64,000 bases of DNA from an uncultured Paracoccaceae bacterium. Lineage in GTDB: Bacteria > Pseudomonadota > Alphaproteobacteria > Rhodobacterales > Rhodobacteraceae. The DNA is taken from the NCBI GenBank assembly GCA_947497985.1, contig CANMIX010000003.1:248001-312000 (forward strand), in the 5' to 3' direction. The stretch's first letter is position 1. Each line of letters opens with the position of its first letter. The translations under genes were made by a program, and so were the position numbers. The notes beneath the pieces are model-generated. The model did no database searches. It saw only the letters and a program-made list of their open reading frames with translations, and was not told the origin of the DNA. This document shows positions 52,323 through 61,627 of this stretch, one piece after another.

Positions 52323-53648
52323 ATGAGTGCTCCAAAGAAGCTTTATATCAAGACCTACGGCTGTCAGATGAACGTCTATGACAGTGAACGCATGGCGGAA
52401 ACGCTTGGCGGGCAGGGCTATGTTGAGACCAAAAGCCCCGATGATGCGGATATGATCCTGTTGAATACATGTCACATCCGGGAAAAAGCGGCTGAGAAAG
52501 TCTATTCCGAGCTGGGACGTTTCAAAGGGTTGAAAGCGGACAAACCCGATCTGAAAATTGGTGTCGCTGGCTGTGTGGCCCAGGCCGAAGGTCAAGAGAT
52601 CATGCGCCGCCAGCCTTTGGTGGATCTGGTTGTAGGGCCGCAGAGCTATCACCGGTTGCCGGAAATGGAAGCAAAGGCGGGGCAGGGTGAAAAGGTGCTG
52701 GACACTGATTTCCCCGAAGAAGACAAATTTGAAAAGCTAAAGAGACGCCCCAAGGCCAAGCGTGGCCCAACCGCGTTTCTGACGGTTCAAGAAGGCTGTG
52801 ACAAATTCTGTGCATTTTGCGTTGTGCCTTATACACGCGGCGCCGAAGTCTCCCGCCCGGTGGACCGGATCCTGACCGAAGCGCGAGATCTGGTTGAGCG
52901 GGGCGTGCGTGAGATCACGCTGCTGGGCCAGAACGTCAACGCTTATCATGGGGAAGGTCCCCAAGGTGGGGATTGGTCGTTGGCGCAGTTGATCTGGGAG
53001 CTGGACAAGGTCGACGGGCTGGAGCGCATTCGCTTTACCACCAGCCACCCCAATGACATGCAAGACGACCTGATCGAGGCGCACGGAACTTGTAAAAAGC
53101 TGATGCCTTATTTGCATTTGCCCGTTCAGGCAGGATCCGACCGGATCCTGAAGCGGATGAACCGCAGCCACACGGCCGAAAGCTATCTCCGCGTGATCGA
53201 ACGCATTCGTGCGGCGCGCCCGGATATTTTGATCTCGGGTGACTTTATTGTGGGCTTCCCGGAGGAGACCGAGGAAGATTTTCAGGCCACCCTCGATCTG
53301 ATCGAAGAAGTGAAATACGGCACCGCCTATTCCTTTAAGTATTCGACCCGTCCGGGGACACCAGCAGCGGAGCGTCCACAGGTCGATGTGGCCGAAGCAG
53401 ATGACCGTTTGCAGCGTTTGCAAGCACTGTTGACCCGGCAACAAAAAGAGATCCAAGACAGCATGGTTGGTCGTGAAGTCGGAGTCTTGTTCGAACGGGC
53501 CGGACGTAAACCGGGACAGATGGTTGGAAAGTCGGACTATCTACACTCGGTCCACGTTGAGGATTGCGGTCGTGCAATCGGCGACCTGGCGCGTGTGCGG
53601 ATTGTTGAATCGCGCACCAACTCCTTGGCTGGTGAATTGATCGACTAA
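52323..53648 (+). CDS. miaB: tRNA-2-methylthio-N6-dimethylallyladenosine synthase
   Basis: Radical-SAM methylthiotransferase for A37 of tRNAs reading UNN codons. The 441-residue product has the three N-terminal cluster cysteines in [23 protein letters not shown] and [11 protein letters not shown], and the radical-SAM triad in [17 protein letters not shown] near residue 155. A TRAM domain closes the C-terminus. ATG at 52323 matches the conserved start; the upstream open frame overlaps the divergent gene. Confidence 0.96.
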   Translation: MSAPKKLYIKTYGCQMNVYDSERMAETLGGQGYVETKSPDDADMILLNTCHIREKAAEKVYSELGRFKGLKADKPDLKIGVAGCVAQAEGQEIMRRQPLVDLVVGPQSYHRLPEMEAKAGQGEKVLDTDFPEEDKFEKLKRRPKAKRGPTAFLTVQEGCDKFCAFCVVPYTRGAEVSRPVDRILTEARDLVERGVREITLLGQNVNAYHGEGPQGGDWSLAQLIWELDKVDGLERIRFTTSHPNDMQDDLIEAHGTCKKLMPYLHLPVQAGSDRILKRMNRSHTAESYLRVIERIRAARPDILISGDFIVGFPEETEEDFQATLDLIEEVKYGTAYSFKYSTRPGTPAAERPQVDVAEADDRLQRLQALLTRQQKEIQDSMVGREVGVLFERAGRKPGQMVGKSDYLHSVHVEDCGRAIGDLARVRIVESRTNSLAGELID

Positions 53649-53672
53649 GTACGCTAGACCTTTGAGTGAGAG

Positions 53673-53700
53673 AACCGCCGCAACTGTGGCGGTTTATCTG
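53673..53700 (+). terminator. Terminator after miaB
   Basis: AACCGCC (53673-53679) and GGCGGTT (53688-53694) form a seven-base-pair stem followed by TATCTGTTT. The gap after it, to 53927, is AT-rich and should hold the ompA-type promoter; a second weak AT hairpin stands at 53741-53761. Confidence 0.65.
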
Positions 53701-53927
53701 TTTCAGCGTCAAAGTGAGTCTCTATTGCATCGGTTCGGGCAACAATTTCCTTAAAATTGTTTTAGTGTTCCCAATTCTGAATTAACGTGTTTGGAAATGA
53801 TTAATTTAATCCGCGCCCTGCGTCCTTAAAAAGGGTATGTTTGTGCGGAATTAGGTCATTACCCGTCTTCGTACGGGGTGGTTTTGTGGCCTTGTTGAGG
53901 GAAAAACGGAGCGAAGGATTTCGGGTC

Positions 53928-54497
53928 GTGGTGATTGAAAAAGCAAAAACACTAGGTGCAGTCGTTGCAGCGGGTGCATTGGCGCTGGCTCTTGGGGTTT
54001 CTGGTGCTGCGGCCCAGACGCGTACAATTGTAGGTGAACGTTATATTCCAACCATCTGGGTCGACCCGGATGGATGTGAACATTGGGTGATGGATGATGG
54101 CGCCGAGGGTTTTATGACCCCGCATGTTACGCCGGATGGCAAGCCAGTCTGCCGTCGTGGTGAGCTGTGCGGTATGATGCCAACGGATCAGTTCTTTGCC
54201 ACGGACAAGCATTACATCAACACTGCGGGTCGCAAACGTTTGGAAGATTTCTTTAACTCCAAAAAAGGTAGCTTCCGCGGGTTCGTCGTCGCAGGTCATA
54301 CTGACAGCCGCGCGTCTGATGAATATAACATCGGCCTGTCCGAACGTCGCGCCGGTGCTGTTGCACAAGTTGCCCGTTCCGTCGGAGCACGCCTGTTTGA
54401 CGTCCGCGCCTATGGCGAACGTGATCCACGCAAGCCGAATACAAACGCTGCAAACATGGCGGAAAACCGTCGTGTTGAAATCTACTGCCTGCGTTAA
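53928..54497 (+). CDS. OmpA family outer-membrane protein with N-terminal cysteine-containing domain
   Basis: GTG at 53928 with AAGGA upstream gives a 189-residue product with a signal peptide ending in AAA near residue 28. A short domain follows, TIWVDPDGCEHWVMDDGAEG to TPDGKPVCRR, with two cysteines. The C-terminal OmpA domain has the peptidoglycan-binding FVVAGHTDSRASDEYNIGLSERRA, read in pieces, and AENRRVEIYC at the end. No beta-barrel is present. The first domain recurs in the next gene. Confidence 0.85.
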   Translation: MVIEKAKTLGAVVAAGALALALGVSGAAAQTRTIVGERYIPTIWVDPDGCEHWVMDDGAEGFMTPHVTPDGKPVCRRGELCGMMPTDQFFATDKHYINTAGRKRLEDFFNSKKGSFRGFVVAGHTDSRASDEYNIGLSERRAGAVAQVARSVGARLFDVRAYGERDPRKPNTNAANMAENRRVEIYCLR

Positions 54498-54509
54498 GGG
54501 AGAGTGAGT

Positions 54510-54821
54510 ATGAAAGTTACCAAGGTTTTCGCCCTGATCGCAGTTGCTGGACTGACCAGCGCTTGTTCATCCGGTCACGGTGTAGTTGGGCCAAATAAAT
54601 CTCTCGACCGCGGCACCGACAGCAAAGATCTGTCACAGCTGACCGCCGGGATCTGGGTTGATCCAAACGGATGTGAACATTGGATCATTGATGACGGTGT
54701 CGAAGGCTATGCGGACCTGCGCCGCACACCTGATGGCAAGCCTGTCTGCAACAGCGAACTGCCGCGCAATGTTGCAACTGGCCCGTTCAAACAGGGTTCA
54801 CCTATCGCTGATAGCCTTTGA
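54510..54821 (+). CDS. Small lipoprotein sharing the cysteine-containing domain of the OmpA-family neighbour
   Basis: The 103-residue product has a lipoprotein signal with lipobox LTSAC near residue 20. The mature part contains GIWVDPNGCEHWIIDDGVEG followed by TPDGKPVC, almost the same as the domain in the preceding gene. There is no OmpA domain. GGGAG lies about eight bases before ATG 54510; a GTG at 54504 is also in frame. The two genes are 12 bases apart and probably co-transcribed. Confidence 0.75.
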   Translation: MKVTKVFALIAVAGLTSACSSGHGVVGPNKSLDRGTDSKDLSQLTAGIWVDPNGCEHWIIDDGVEGYADLRRTPDGKPVCNSELPRNVATGPFKQGSPIADSL

Positions 54822-54847
54822 TCTTATTGGCAATAAGCTGCTTAAAT

Positions 54848-54875
54848 GGCCGCCCCTTGGGGCGGTCTATTTGTT
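54848..54875 (+). terminator. Terminator after the lipoprotein gene
   Basis: GGCCGCCCC and GGGGCGGTC pair around a short loop, followed by TATTTGTTT. Confidence 0.7.
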
Positions 54876-54964
54876 TCACTTACATGAAATCTCGTGATCG
54901 GTGCTTGCGCGACGGCGGGGACAAGGGCAGACTTAACCTGTAACGCCGGAAACAGGAGAACCGC

Positions 54965-55978
54965 TTGGCCTTTGGTGCCCCGAACCCTGCAGATGACCAG
55001 ATCACAACTCATGACGTGCTCTTGGAATTCCCTGACAATCGCTTGTTGATCGACCTTTGTGGTGAATACGATCGACATCTGGCTGAAATCGAACAAAAAT
55101 TAGGTGTTCAAATCGTCCGACGAGGCAACCAGCTCTCGGTCATGGGTGATGCTGAAATGCGTGAACAGGCGGCGGCGGTGCTGACCGCGCTCTACGACCG
55201 ATTAGAGACCGGGCGTAGCGTTGAGGTTGCCGATGTTGACCGTGAACTGCGGATGGACACCAAGGCGGCTGAAGAACCCTCGTCGGGCGATCAGCTTGAA
55301 ATGTTCCGTGGTGGCAAGGTTGAGATAAAGACCCGCAAGAAACTGGTTGAGCCGCGCACTGATGCCCAGAAAGCCTATGTGCAGGCCTTGTTTGAACATG
55401 AGATGGCCTTTGGTATCGGCCCGGCGGGTACTGGTAAAACCTATCTTGCGGTGGCTGTTGGCGTGTCGATGTTCATTACTGGACATGTGGACAAGATCAT
55501 TCTGTGTCGCCCAGCCGTTGAAGCAGGCGAACGCCTCGGCTTCTTGCCGGGCACGCAGGAGGAAAAGGTCGATCCCTACATGCAGCCGCTTTATGACGCG
55601 CTGAATGATTTCCTGCCCGGCAAACAGCTTGCCAAGCTGAAGGAAGAAAAGACGATCGAAATCGCGCCGCTGGCGTTTATGCGCGGGCGTACCCTGTCTA
55701 ACGCGTTTGTGGTGCTGGATGAGGCGCAGAACGCCACGACCATGCAGATGAAGATGTTCTTGACCCGCTTGGGGGAAGGCTCCCGTATGGTGATCACGGG
55801 TGACCGCAGTCAGGTTGACCTACCGCGCGGCGTGACCTCTGGTTTGCGTGATGCAGAACGTCTGCTGGGTGATGTGCCAAAGATCAGCTTTAACTACTTC
55901 ACTTCGCGCGATGTCGTGCGCCACCCTCTTGTGGCGGCTATCATTGAAGCCTATGAGGCCGACGAAACACCGGCATAA
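54965..55978 (+). CDS. phoH: PhoH-like ATPase (YbeZ family)
   Basis: ATP-binding protein of 337 residues associated with YbeY and RNA/ribosome metabolism. Walker A GPAGTGKTY is near residue 155 and Walker B FVVLDEAQNAT near 250, with conserved TGDRSQVDLP near 280. Translation starts at TTG 54965, preceded by AGGAG; the N-terminal domain shows KH-like features. First gene of the phoH-ybeY-corC-lnt run. Confidence 0.92.
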   Translation: MAFGAPNPADDQITTHDVLLEFPDNRLLIDLCGEYDRHLAEIEQKLGVQIVRRGNQLSVMGDAEMREQAAAVLTALYDRLETGRSVEVADVDRELRMDTKAAEEPSSGDQLEMFRGGKVEIKTRKKLVEPRTDAQKAYVQALFEHEMAFGIGPAGTGKTYLAVAVGVSMFITGHVDKIILCRPAVEAGERLGFLPGTQEEKVDPYMQPLYDALNDFLPGKQLAKLKEEKTIEIAPLAFMRGRTLSNAFVVLDEAQNATTMQMKMFLTRLGEGSRMVITGDRSQVDLPRGVTSGLRDAERLLGDVPKISFNYFTSRDVVRHPLVAAIIEAYEADETPA

Positions 55979-56002
55979 GGCCCGTGTCCGTTGGGTGAGA
56001 GC

Positions 56003-56497
56003 ATGTTGGACATCGAAATTGCGGACAGACGCTGGCAGGACGTGGCGCTGGACGATCTCGCGCAAGAGGCCGTTGGTGCCACGCTTGAACATATGTCGCT
56101 GGAGGTTGAGACCTGCGAATTGGTCATCCTCGCGTGCGATGATTCCCGCATTGCAGAGCTGAATGCAGAATTCCGTGACAAGCCCAAGGCAACAAACGTG
56201 CTGAGCTGGCCTGCAGAAGAGCTCGCGGTGGACGTGCCGGGCGCGATACCTTTGGTGCCCGAAGCTGATTTTACTGGGGAAATTGCTTTGGGTGATATCG
56301 CAATTGCATATGAAACCTGCTTGCGCGAAGCCAAAGAAGCACAAAAACCAGTTTCCGATCACGTACGGCATCTGGTCGTTCACGGAACGTTGCATCTTTT
56401 AGGTTATGATCACATTCGTGACGAAGATGCCACTTTGATGGAAAGAATAGAGGTGGAGATACTTGGCAAACTGGGTATCCCCAACCCATATATGTAA
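56003..56497 (+). CDS. ybeY: Endoribonuclease YbeY (rRNA maturation factor)
   Basis: Metal-dependent RNase for 16S rRNA 3'-end processing and ribosome quality control. The 164-residue product has the zinc-binding HLVVHGTLHLLGYDHI motif near residue 125 with all three His. ATG at 56003 is chosen over the TTG at 55991. It is followed by the corC gene after about 40 bases. Confidence 0.94.
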   Translation: MLDIEIADRRWQDVALDDLAQEAVGATLEHMSLEVETCELVILACDDSRIAELNAEFRDKPKATNVLSWPAEELAVDVPGAIPLVPEADFTGEIALGDIAIAYETCLREAKEAQKPVSDHVRHLVVHGTLHLLGYDHIRDEDATLMERIEVEILGKLGIPNPYM

Positions 56498-56536
56498 ACA
56501 GACGACCCCATGGTGGGGCCTTAACGGATAGGATTG

Positions 56537-57439
56537 ATGGGCGACATTGAAGGCAGTTCTAACGCGGCGCAACGCGCGCTGCAGAACGACAACGAAGAGG
56601 CTATGAGGCCAATCGATACCTCAAAGCCTAGTTTTTTCAGCCGATTTTTCGGTAATCTGTCGGCTAACGAGCCTTCCAAACCCGTTGATGTGAATGGTGT
56701 TGCACCCGTTCCTCAGCAGTCGCATGGGATGATAAATCTGCGCCGCTTGCGGGTGGAGGATGTGGCTACACCCACCGCTGAAATCGTGTCGGTCCCCGCC
56801 GGGATTTCTCAGAACGAACTGGTGCAGGTCTTCCGTGACAGTGGTTTCACGCGAATCCCCGTTTACGAAGGCACTCTTGATACGCCGATTGGCATGGCGC
56901 ACCTGAAAGATTTTGCACTGACGCACGGGTTCAATGGTATTTCCAACGATTTTGACCTGACACAGATGTTGCGACCGCTGCTCTTTGTGCCGCCTTCCAT
57001 GCCGATCGGTGTGCTTTTGACCAAGATGCAGGCCGAACGTCGGCACATGGCCTTGGTGATTGACGAATATGGCGGTGTCGACGGACTTGTGACGATCGAG
57101 GATCTGATCGAACAGGTTGTCGGTGAGATCGAGGATGAGCACGACGCAAACGAGCTGCAGACCTGGTTCCAGGAAAAGCCCGGGTGTTTTGTGGCCCAGG
57201 CGAAAACGCCTTTGCCAGAGTTCGAGGCTGAACTGGGCCGGTCGCTGACTGCCCATGAGGACATCGATGAAGAAGAGATCGATACTTTGGGCGGGCTGGT
57301 CTTTATCCTATGTGGACGGGTGCCGGCGCGCGGCGAAGTGATCCGCCACCCCGAAGGCGTTGAGTTCGAAGTAATGGATGCCGACCCGCGCCGGATTAAA
57401 CGGCTGCGTGTGCGTTTGCCCCAGGCCGCGGCGGAGTAA
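56537..57439 (+). CDS. corC: CorC/HlyC-type transporter-associated protein with CBS pair
   Basis: Cytosolic protein of 300 residues. Two CBS domains lie about residues 70-185 (EDVATPTAEIVSVPAGISQNE, DEYGGVDGLVTIEDLIEQVVGEIEDE, each read in pieces), and a CorC_HlyC transporter-associated domain fills the C-terminus. It lacks the membrane domain of longer hemolysin-type relatives. Family members relate to magnesium/cobalt efflux. ATG at 56537 follows AGGA. Confidence 0.9.
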   Translation: MGDIEGSSNAAQRALQNDNEEAMRPIDTSKPSFFSRFFGNLSANEPSKPVDVNGVAPVPQQSHGMINLRRLRVEDVATPTAEIVSVPAGISQNELVQVFRDSGFTRIPVYEGTLDTPIGMAHLKDFALTHGFNGISNDFDLTQMLRPLLFVPPSMPIGVLLTKMQAERRHMALVIDEYGGVDGLVTIEDLIEQVVGEIEDEHDANELQTWFQEKPGCFVAQAKTPLPEFEAELGRSLTAHEDIDEEEIDTLGGLVFILCGRVPARGEVIRHPEGVEFEVMDADPRRIKRLRVRLPQAAAE

Positions 57440-57446
57440 GCGGAAC

Positions 57447-58958
57447 ATGCTGGCGCGCTTTGGGCCACTGGGCGTTGCGCTTGCTCTTGGCGCTGTCATG
57501 GCCCAGGGACTTGCGCCACAAAACTGGGTTTTGGCTGCCCCGATTGGGCTTATCGGCATATCGTTTTTGTTCTTGCGCGAGACCACGCATGGGCGAGCAT
57601 GGTGGTTGGGCTGGTGTTTTGGTGCTGGGTATTTTGCCACAGGGCTGTCCTGGATCGTTGAACCTTTTCAAATTGATGCGGCGACCTATGGTTGGATGGC
57701 TCCATTTGCTTTGGTGTTTCTGGCGGGTGGGCTTGCTCTGTTTTGGGGAGGCGCCTTCTATGTGGCGCAGCGGGTGAGCCGGGGCAATTGGCGTATCCTT
57801 GCGCTGATTGGTGCCTGGTCGCTGATGGAATTTCTGCGCGCCTATGCCCTGACCGGTTTTCCTTGGGCCGCTTTGGGGCAGCTCGCAGTCGGGGATCTTA
57901 CATTGCGGCTGTTGCCGTGGATTGGCCCCCATGGGGTCGCATTGGCGAAGCTTTTGGTCTGTCTCCCTTTGCCGCTGTTGGCGCAGCGAAAATTGTGGGC
58001 GCTTATTCCATCCGGTGCCGCAGTGGCGATTGTAGGCACAGTGCTGCCGTCGCTGCCGAAACCGGAAGATGTCACAATGACCGACCACATGGTGCGCTTG
58101 GTCCAGCCGAATGCGCCCCAGGATGAAAAGTGGGATCCCGAAAAACGGTGGGACTTTGTGCGCCGTCAGGTCGGCTATTCTGCGATCGCGCCGCAACCAG
58201 ATTTGATTGTCTGGCCAGAAACGGCTGTGCCGCAATTGTTGAACTACGCCACTGATACACTCGAAGTAATTTCTCAATCCGCTCATGGCACGCCGATTTT
58301 GATGGGTATTCAGCGCGAGGAAGATGGGAGCTACTTTAACTCTGCTGTGCTGCTTGACGCCGACGGAGAACCTCAAGCGACGTATGACAAAGTGCATCTG
58401 GTTCCTTTTGGCGAGTACATGCCCTTCCCAGATCTTGTCGCGCGCTTTGGCATCTATGGTCTCGCGGCGCGGGCAAATTCCGGATACTCGGCTGGGGCGG
58501 GCCAGCCTGTGTTGCCCTCTCCGGTTGGGCGCTTTTTGCCGTTGATCTGTTACGAAGGCGTGTTCCCGCATGAGGTCCCAACCGTTGCGGATCGCCCCGA
58601 TTTTCTGGCCTTGCTGACCAATGATGCGTGGTTTGGCACCTATTCCGGGCCACAACAACATCTGGTTCAGGCACAGATGCGCGCGGCCGAACAGGGTTTA
58701 CCGATGGTTCGGGTGGCGAATACCGGGGTGTCTGCCATGATTGACCCCTTTGGCCGGATCGTGCCCGATGCCATGATACCCCTTGGGCAGGCCGGGTTTG
58801 TTGACGCAGCTCTACCCTCGCCGCTGCCTGCGACTCTGTATGCGCACACCGGTGACTGGCCTTGGTTTGGGATTTGCGTCTTTTTTCTGGGAATACCGGC
58901 ATTTTTCGGTATTTATGTGACGCGGCGCAAACAGGCGGTTAAGGTCTCGTCGCTATAA
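57447..58958 (+). CDS. lnt: Apolipoprotein N-acyltransferase
   Basis: Integral inner-membrane enzyme that adds the third acyl chain to lipoproteins. The 503-residue product has about six hydrophobic N-terminal segments and a periplasmic nitrilase domain with the Glu-Lys-Cys triad in IVWPETAVPQ, YDKVHLVPFGEYMPF and LICYEGVFPHE. A final helix precedes TRRKQAVKV. ATG at 57447 follows the corC stop by five bases. Confidence 0.95.
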   Translation: MLARFGPLGVALALGAVMAQGLAPQNWVLAAPIGLIGISFLFLRETTHGRAWWLGWCFGAGYFATGLSWIVEPFQIDAATYGWMAPFALVFLAGGLALFWGGAFYVAQRVSRGNWRILALIGAWSLMEFLRAYALTGFPWAALGQLAVGDLTLRLLPWIGPHGVALAKLLVCLPLPLLAQRKLWALIPSGAAVAIVGTVLPSLPKPEDVTMTDHMVRLVQPNAPQDEKWDPEKRWDFVRRQVGYSAIAPQPDLIVWPETAVPQLLNYATDTLEVISQSAHGTPILMGIQREEDGSYFNSAVLLDADGEPQATYDKVHLVPFGEYMPFPDLVARFGIYGLAARANSGYSAGAGQPVLPSPVGRFLPLICYEGVFPHEVPTVADRPDFLALLTNDAWFGTYSGPQQHLVQAQMRAAEQGLPMVRVANTGVSAMIDPFGRIVPDAMIPLGQAGFVDAALPSPLPATLYAHTGDWPWFGICVFFLGIPAFFGIYVTRRKQAVKVSSL

Positions 58959-58976
58959 CATTGACCTTGAAGCACA

Positions 58977-58994
58977 CTCCGCTTATGCGGGGAG
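58977..58994 (+). other. Hairpin in the metK 5' leader
   Basis: CTCCGC pairs with GCGG(GG)AG around TTAT, directly 5' of the SAM/SAH riboswitch. It may stabilise the leader or be part of its fold. Confidence 0.4.
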
Positions 58995-58999
58995 AACCT

Positions 59000-59047
59000 C
59001 TTGTCACAACGGCTTCCTGGCGTGACAAGTTAAACCAATGGAGCACC
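59000..59047 (+). promoter_or_regulatory. SAM/SAH riboswitch in the metK leader
   Basis: CTTGTCAC and GTGACAAG form the P1 stem around the conserved ACGGCTTCCTGGC-like core, and a downstream AATGGAGCACC segment can pair with the loop as a pseudoknot. This motif class is known from metK leaders of Rhodobacterales. The metK ribosome-binding site GGAG (59040-59043) lies within the 3' strand of the structure, so ligand binding would hide it and repress translation. Confidence 0.85.
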
Positions 59048-59052
59048 TCCCA

Positions 59053-60234
59053 ATGACACGATTGAATTACACGTTTACTTCGGAGTCGGTATCCGAAGGT
59101 CACCCAGACAAAGTCTGTGACCGGATTTCCGACGCTGTGTTGGACGCATTCCTGGCTGAAGAGCCGGAAGCCCGCGTCGCAGCAGAGACCTTTGCAACCA
59201 CAAATCGCGTGGTTATTGGGGGCGAAGTCGGCTTATCCGATCAGGATAAGTTGCACGACTATATGGGCAAGATCGACGCGATCACCCGCGCTTGTATCAA
59301 AGACATCGGATATGAGCAGGACAAATTCCACCACGAGACGGTGGAAATTACCAACCTGTTGCACGAGCAATCCGCTCATATTGCTCAAGGCGTCGATGCC
59401 GCTGCGGACAAGGACGAAGGCGCCGGCGACCAAGGGATCATGTTTGGCTATGCCACCAATGAGACCGACGCCCTGATGCCAGCGCCGATCCAATATTCGC
59501 ATGCCATCCTGCGCCGTCTGGCTGAGGTGCGCAAAGATGGCACCGAGCCTGCGCTGGGACCAGATGCGAAATCGCAGCTCTCGGTGTCTTATTGTGATGG
59601 TAAGCCGGTTGGCGTCAGCTCGCTGGTTCTGTCGACACAGCACCTGGACGAGACGCTGACCTCAAACGACATCCGCGCCATTGTGGAGCCTTACTTCCAT
59701 GAGGTTCTGCCCGACGGTTGGCTGACAGATGAGACGGTCTGGCACGTAAACCCAACCGGAAAATTCGTAATTGGCGGTCCGGATGGCGATGCGGGTCTGA
59801 CGGGTCGTAAGATCATCGTGGACACCTATGGCGGTGCGGCACCCCATGGTGGAGGCGCTTTCTCTGGGAAAGACCCGACCAAAGTGGACCGGTCTGCAGC
59901 TTATGTTGCGCGTTACTTGGCGAAAAACGTGGTCGCCGCAGGCATGGCAGAACGCTGCACCATTCAATTGTCTTACGCGATTGGTGTCGCCGCGCCTCTG
60001 TCGATCTATGCGGATCTGCACGGCACAGGCAAGGTAGAAGCGGCAGCGATTGAAGCTGCGATCCCACAGGTAATCGATTTGACCCCCCGTGGCATTCGCA
60101 CCCATTTGGGTCTGAACAAGCCAATCTACCAACGCACCGCTGCCTATGGTCACTTTGGCCGGACACCGGATGCGGATGGTGGTTTCAGCTGGGAACGGAC
60201 CGATCTGGTGGATGCATTGGCCAAAGCTGTCTGA
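59053..60234 (+). CDS. metK: S-adenosylmethionine synthase
   Basis: Makes SAM from methionine and ATP. The 393-residue product has [20 protein letters not shown] (read in pieces, N-terminal methionine/ATP site), [12 protein letters not shown] near residue 125 and the P-loop-like [19 protein letters not shown] near 270. The ATG at 59053 is used rather than the in-frame ATG at 59038 because the latter lies inside the riboswitch structure and its extra residues are not conserved. Confidence 0.96.
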   Translation: MTRLNYTFTSESVSEGHPDKVCDRISDAVLDAFLAEEPEARVAAETFATTNRVVIGGEVGLSDQDKLHDYMGKIDAITRACIKDIGYEQDKFHHETVEITNLLHEQSAHIAQGVDAAADKDEGAGDQGIMFGYATNETDALMPAPIQYSHAILRRLAEVRKDGTEPALGPDAKSQLSVSYCDGKPVGVSSLVLSTQHLDETLTSNDIRAIVEPYFHEVLPDGWLTDETVWHVNPTGKFVIGGPDGDAGLTGRKIIVDTYGGAAPHGGGAFSGKDPTKVDRSAAYVARYLAKNVVAAGMAERCTIQLSYAIGVAAPLSIYADLHGTGKVEAAAIEAAIPQVIDLTPRGIRTHLGLNKPIYQRTAAYGHFGRTPDADGGFSWERTDLVDALAKAV

Positions 60235-60261
60235 CGCAGTGCTTGGCTTAAGGACTGAATG

Positions 60262-60287
60262 CGGGCCTCTGAGGGGCCCGTTTTTCT
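60262..60287 (+). terminator. Terminator after metK
   Basis: CGGGCCTC and GGGGCCCG pair around TGA, followed by TTTTTCTTTT. Confidence 0.85.
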
Positions 60288-60347
60288 TTTGTGGCTTTGT
60301 ACAGTTTATGATCGCAGACCAACGTGATTGGGGCTAATCAAGGGCGC

Positions 60348-61466
60348 ATGGATAACACAGCAGACTTTGAGATCTTTTTAATGGTGCCCCCTGGGTTGGA
60401 ACACCCGCTGGCGGCAGAGGCGCGCGAACTGGGTTTTAAGGTTTCGCAGATCATCCCGGGTGGTGTTGTGACACGCGGCGACTGGCAGGATGTCTGGCGT
60501 GCGAACCTATGCCTGCGCGGAGCCACACGGGTTCTGGCCCGTATCGGGGAGTTTCGTGCTTTCCATTTGGCGCAGCTGGACAAACGTGCGCGCAAGTTTC
60601 CCTGGGCGGAGGTGTTGCGCGCCGATGTGCCGGTCAAGGTCGAGACCAGCACAAACAAGAAGTCCAAAATCTACCACGCCGGGGCTGCCACACAACGTAT
60701 TGAGCGTGCGCTTTCCGAGGAAATGGGCATTCAAATCTCAGAAGATGCGCCCATCACGCTGAAACTGCGTATCGATGACAACACCTGTGTCTTTAGCATC
60801 GATACATCGGGAGAGGCGTTGCACAAGCGTGGCCATAAAGCCGCCGTTGGTAAAGCGCCCATGCGCGAGACGATGGCGGCGATGTTCCTGCGCGAATGTG
60901 GATACTTGGGGACAGAGCCTGTTGTCGATCCAATGTGCGGATCCGGGACATTTGTGTTAGAGGCGGCTGAGATCGCGGCGGGCGTACGCCCCGGCCGCAG
61001 TCGTTCTTTTGCGTTTGAGCAACTCGCCAATTTTGATGCGACCACGTGGCAGAAAATGAAACACGACGTGGCGCAAACGCCGCCTGCGATCTCCTTTTAT
61101 GGATCTGACCGCAATACGGGTGCGGTTGACATGGCGCAGAAGAATGCGACGCGTGCGGGTATTGAAGAGTTATGTCACTTTACCCATGCTTCCATTAGCG
61201 ATCTGCATCCCCCTAAAGGCCCCAAAGGATTGGTGATGATCAACCCGCCTTATGGCGCGCGGATCGGCAACAAAAAGCTGCTGTTTGCTCTGTACGGCAC
61301 AATGGGAGAGGTTTTGATGAGTCGTTTCAAAGGATGGCGTGTTGGGATCGTCACCAGCGACACCAGCCTGGCCAAGGCGACCAAATTGCCATTCCTGCCA
61401 ACAGGCGCGCCGGTCGCGCATGGAGGGTTAAAAGTGCGGTTATTCAAAACGGATCCGTTGGTCTAA
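60348..61466 (+). CDS. THUMP-domain class I RNA methyltransferase (RlmL N-domain-like)
   Basis: The 372-residue protein starts with a ferredoxin-like and THUMP RNA-binding part (to about residue 155) and ends in a Rossmann methyltransferase. SAM-binding motif VVDPMCGSGTFVLEAAEIA is near 190 and the amino-methylation motif MINPPYGARIG near 295 indicates guanine-N2 or adenine-N6 methylation. Related proteins modify 23S rRNA G2445. ATG at 60348 has AAGGG upstream; GTG at 60324 is in frame. Confidence 0.9.
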   Translation: MDNTADFEIFLMVPPGLEHPLAAEARELGFKVSQIIPGGVVTRGDWQDVWRANLCLRGATRVLARIGEFRAFHLAQLDKRARKFPWAEVLRADVPVKVETSTNKKSKIYHAGAATQRIERALSEEMGIQISEDAPITLKLRIDDNTCVFSIDTSGEALHKRGHKAAVGKAPMRETMAAMFLRECGYLGTEPVVDPMCGSGTFVLEAAEIAAGVRPGRSRSFAFEQLANFDATTWQKMKHDVAQTPPAISFYGSDRNTGAVDMAQKNATRAGIEELCHFTHASISDLHPPKGPKGLVMINPPYGARIGNKKLLFALYGTMGEVLMSRFKGWRVGIVTSDTSLAKATKLPFLPTGAPVAHGGLKVRLFKTDPLV

Positions 61467-61627
61467 CCGTTGTAATCGGTCAATAAGACACATTCATTTT
61501 TACTTATTTTAAGACCGCATAGGGCGAATTCCGGCATTTCTTGCCCAAATATATTCAGATTTCCACATTACAAGTGACCTCTGGCACACGGCCAAATGTT
61601 TCCTGGTTCTAGGTAGTGGAGGTAACG

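Noticed and set aside
57396-58661. Minus-strand 421-codon open frame opposite lnt
   Set aside because: Gln/Arg/His-rich translation typical of an antisense frame; lnt is clearly coding on the other strand.
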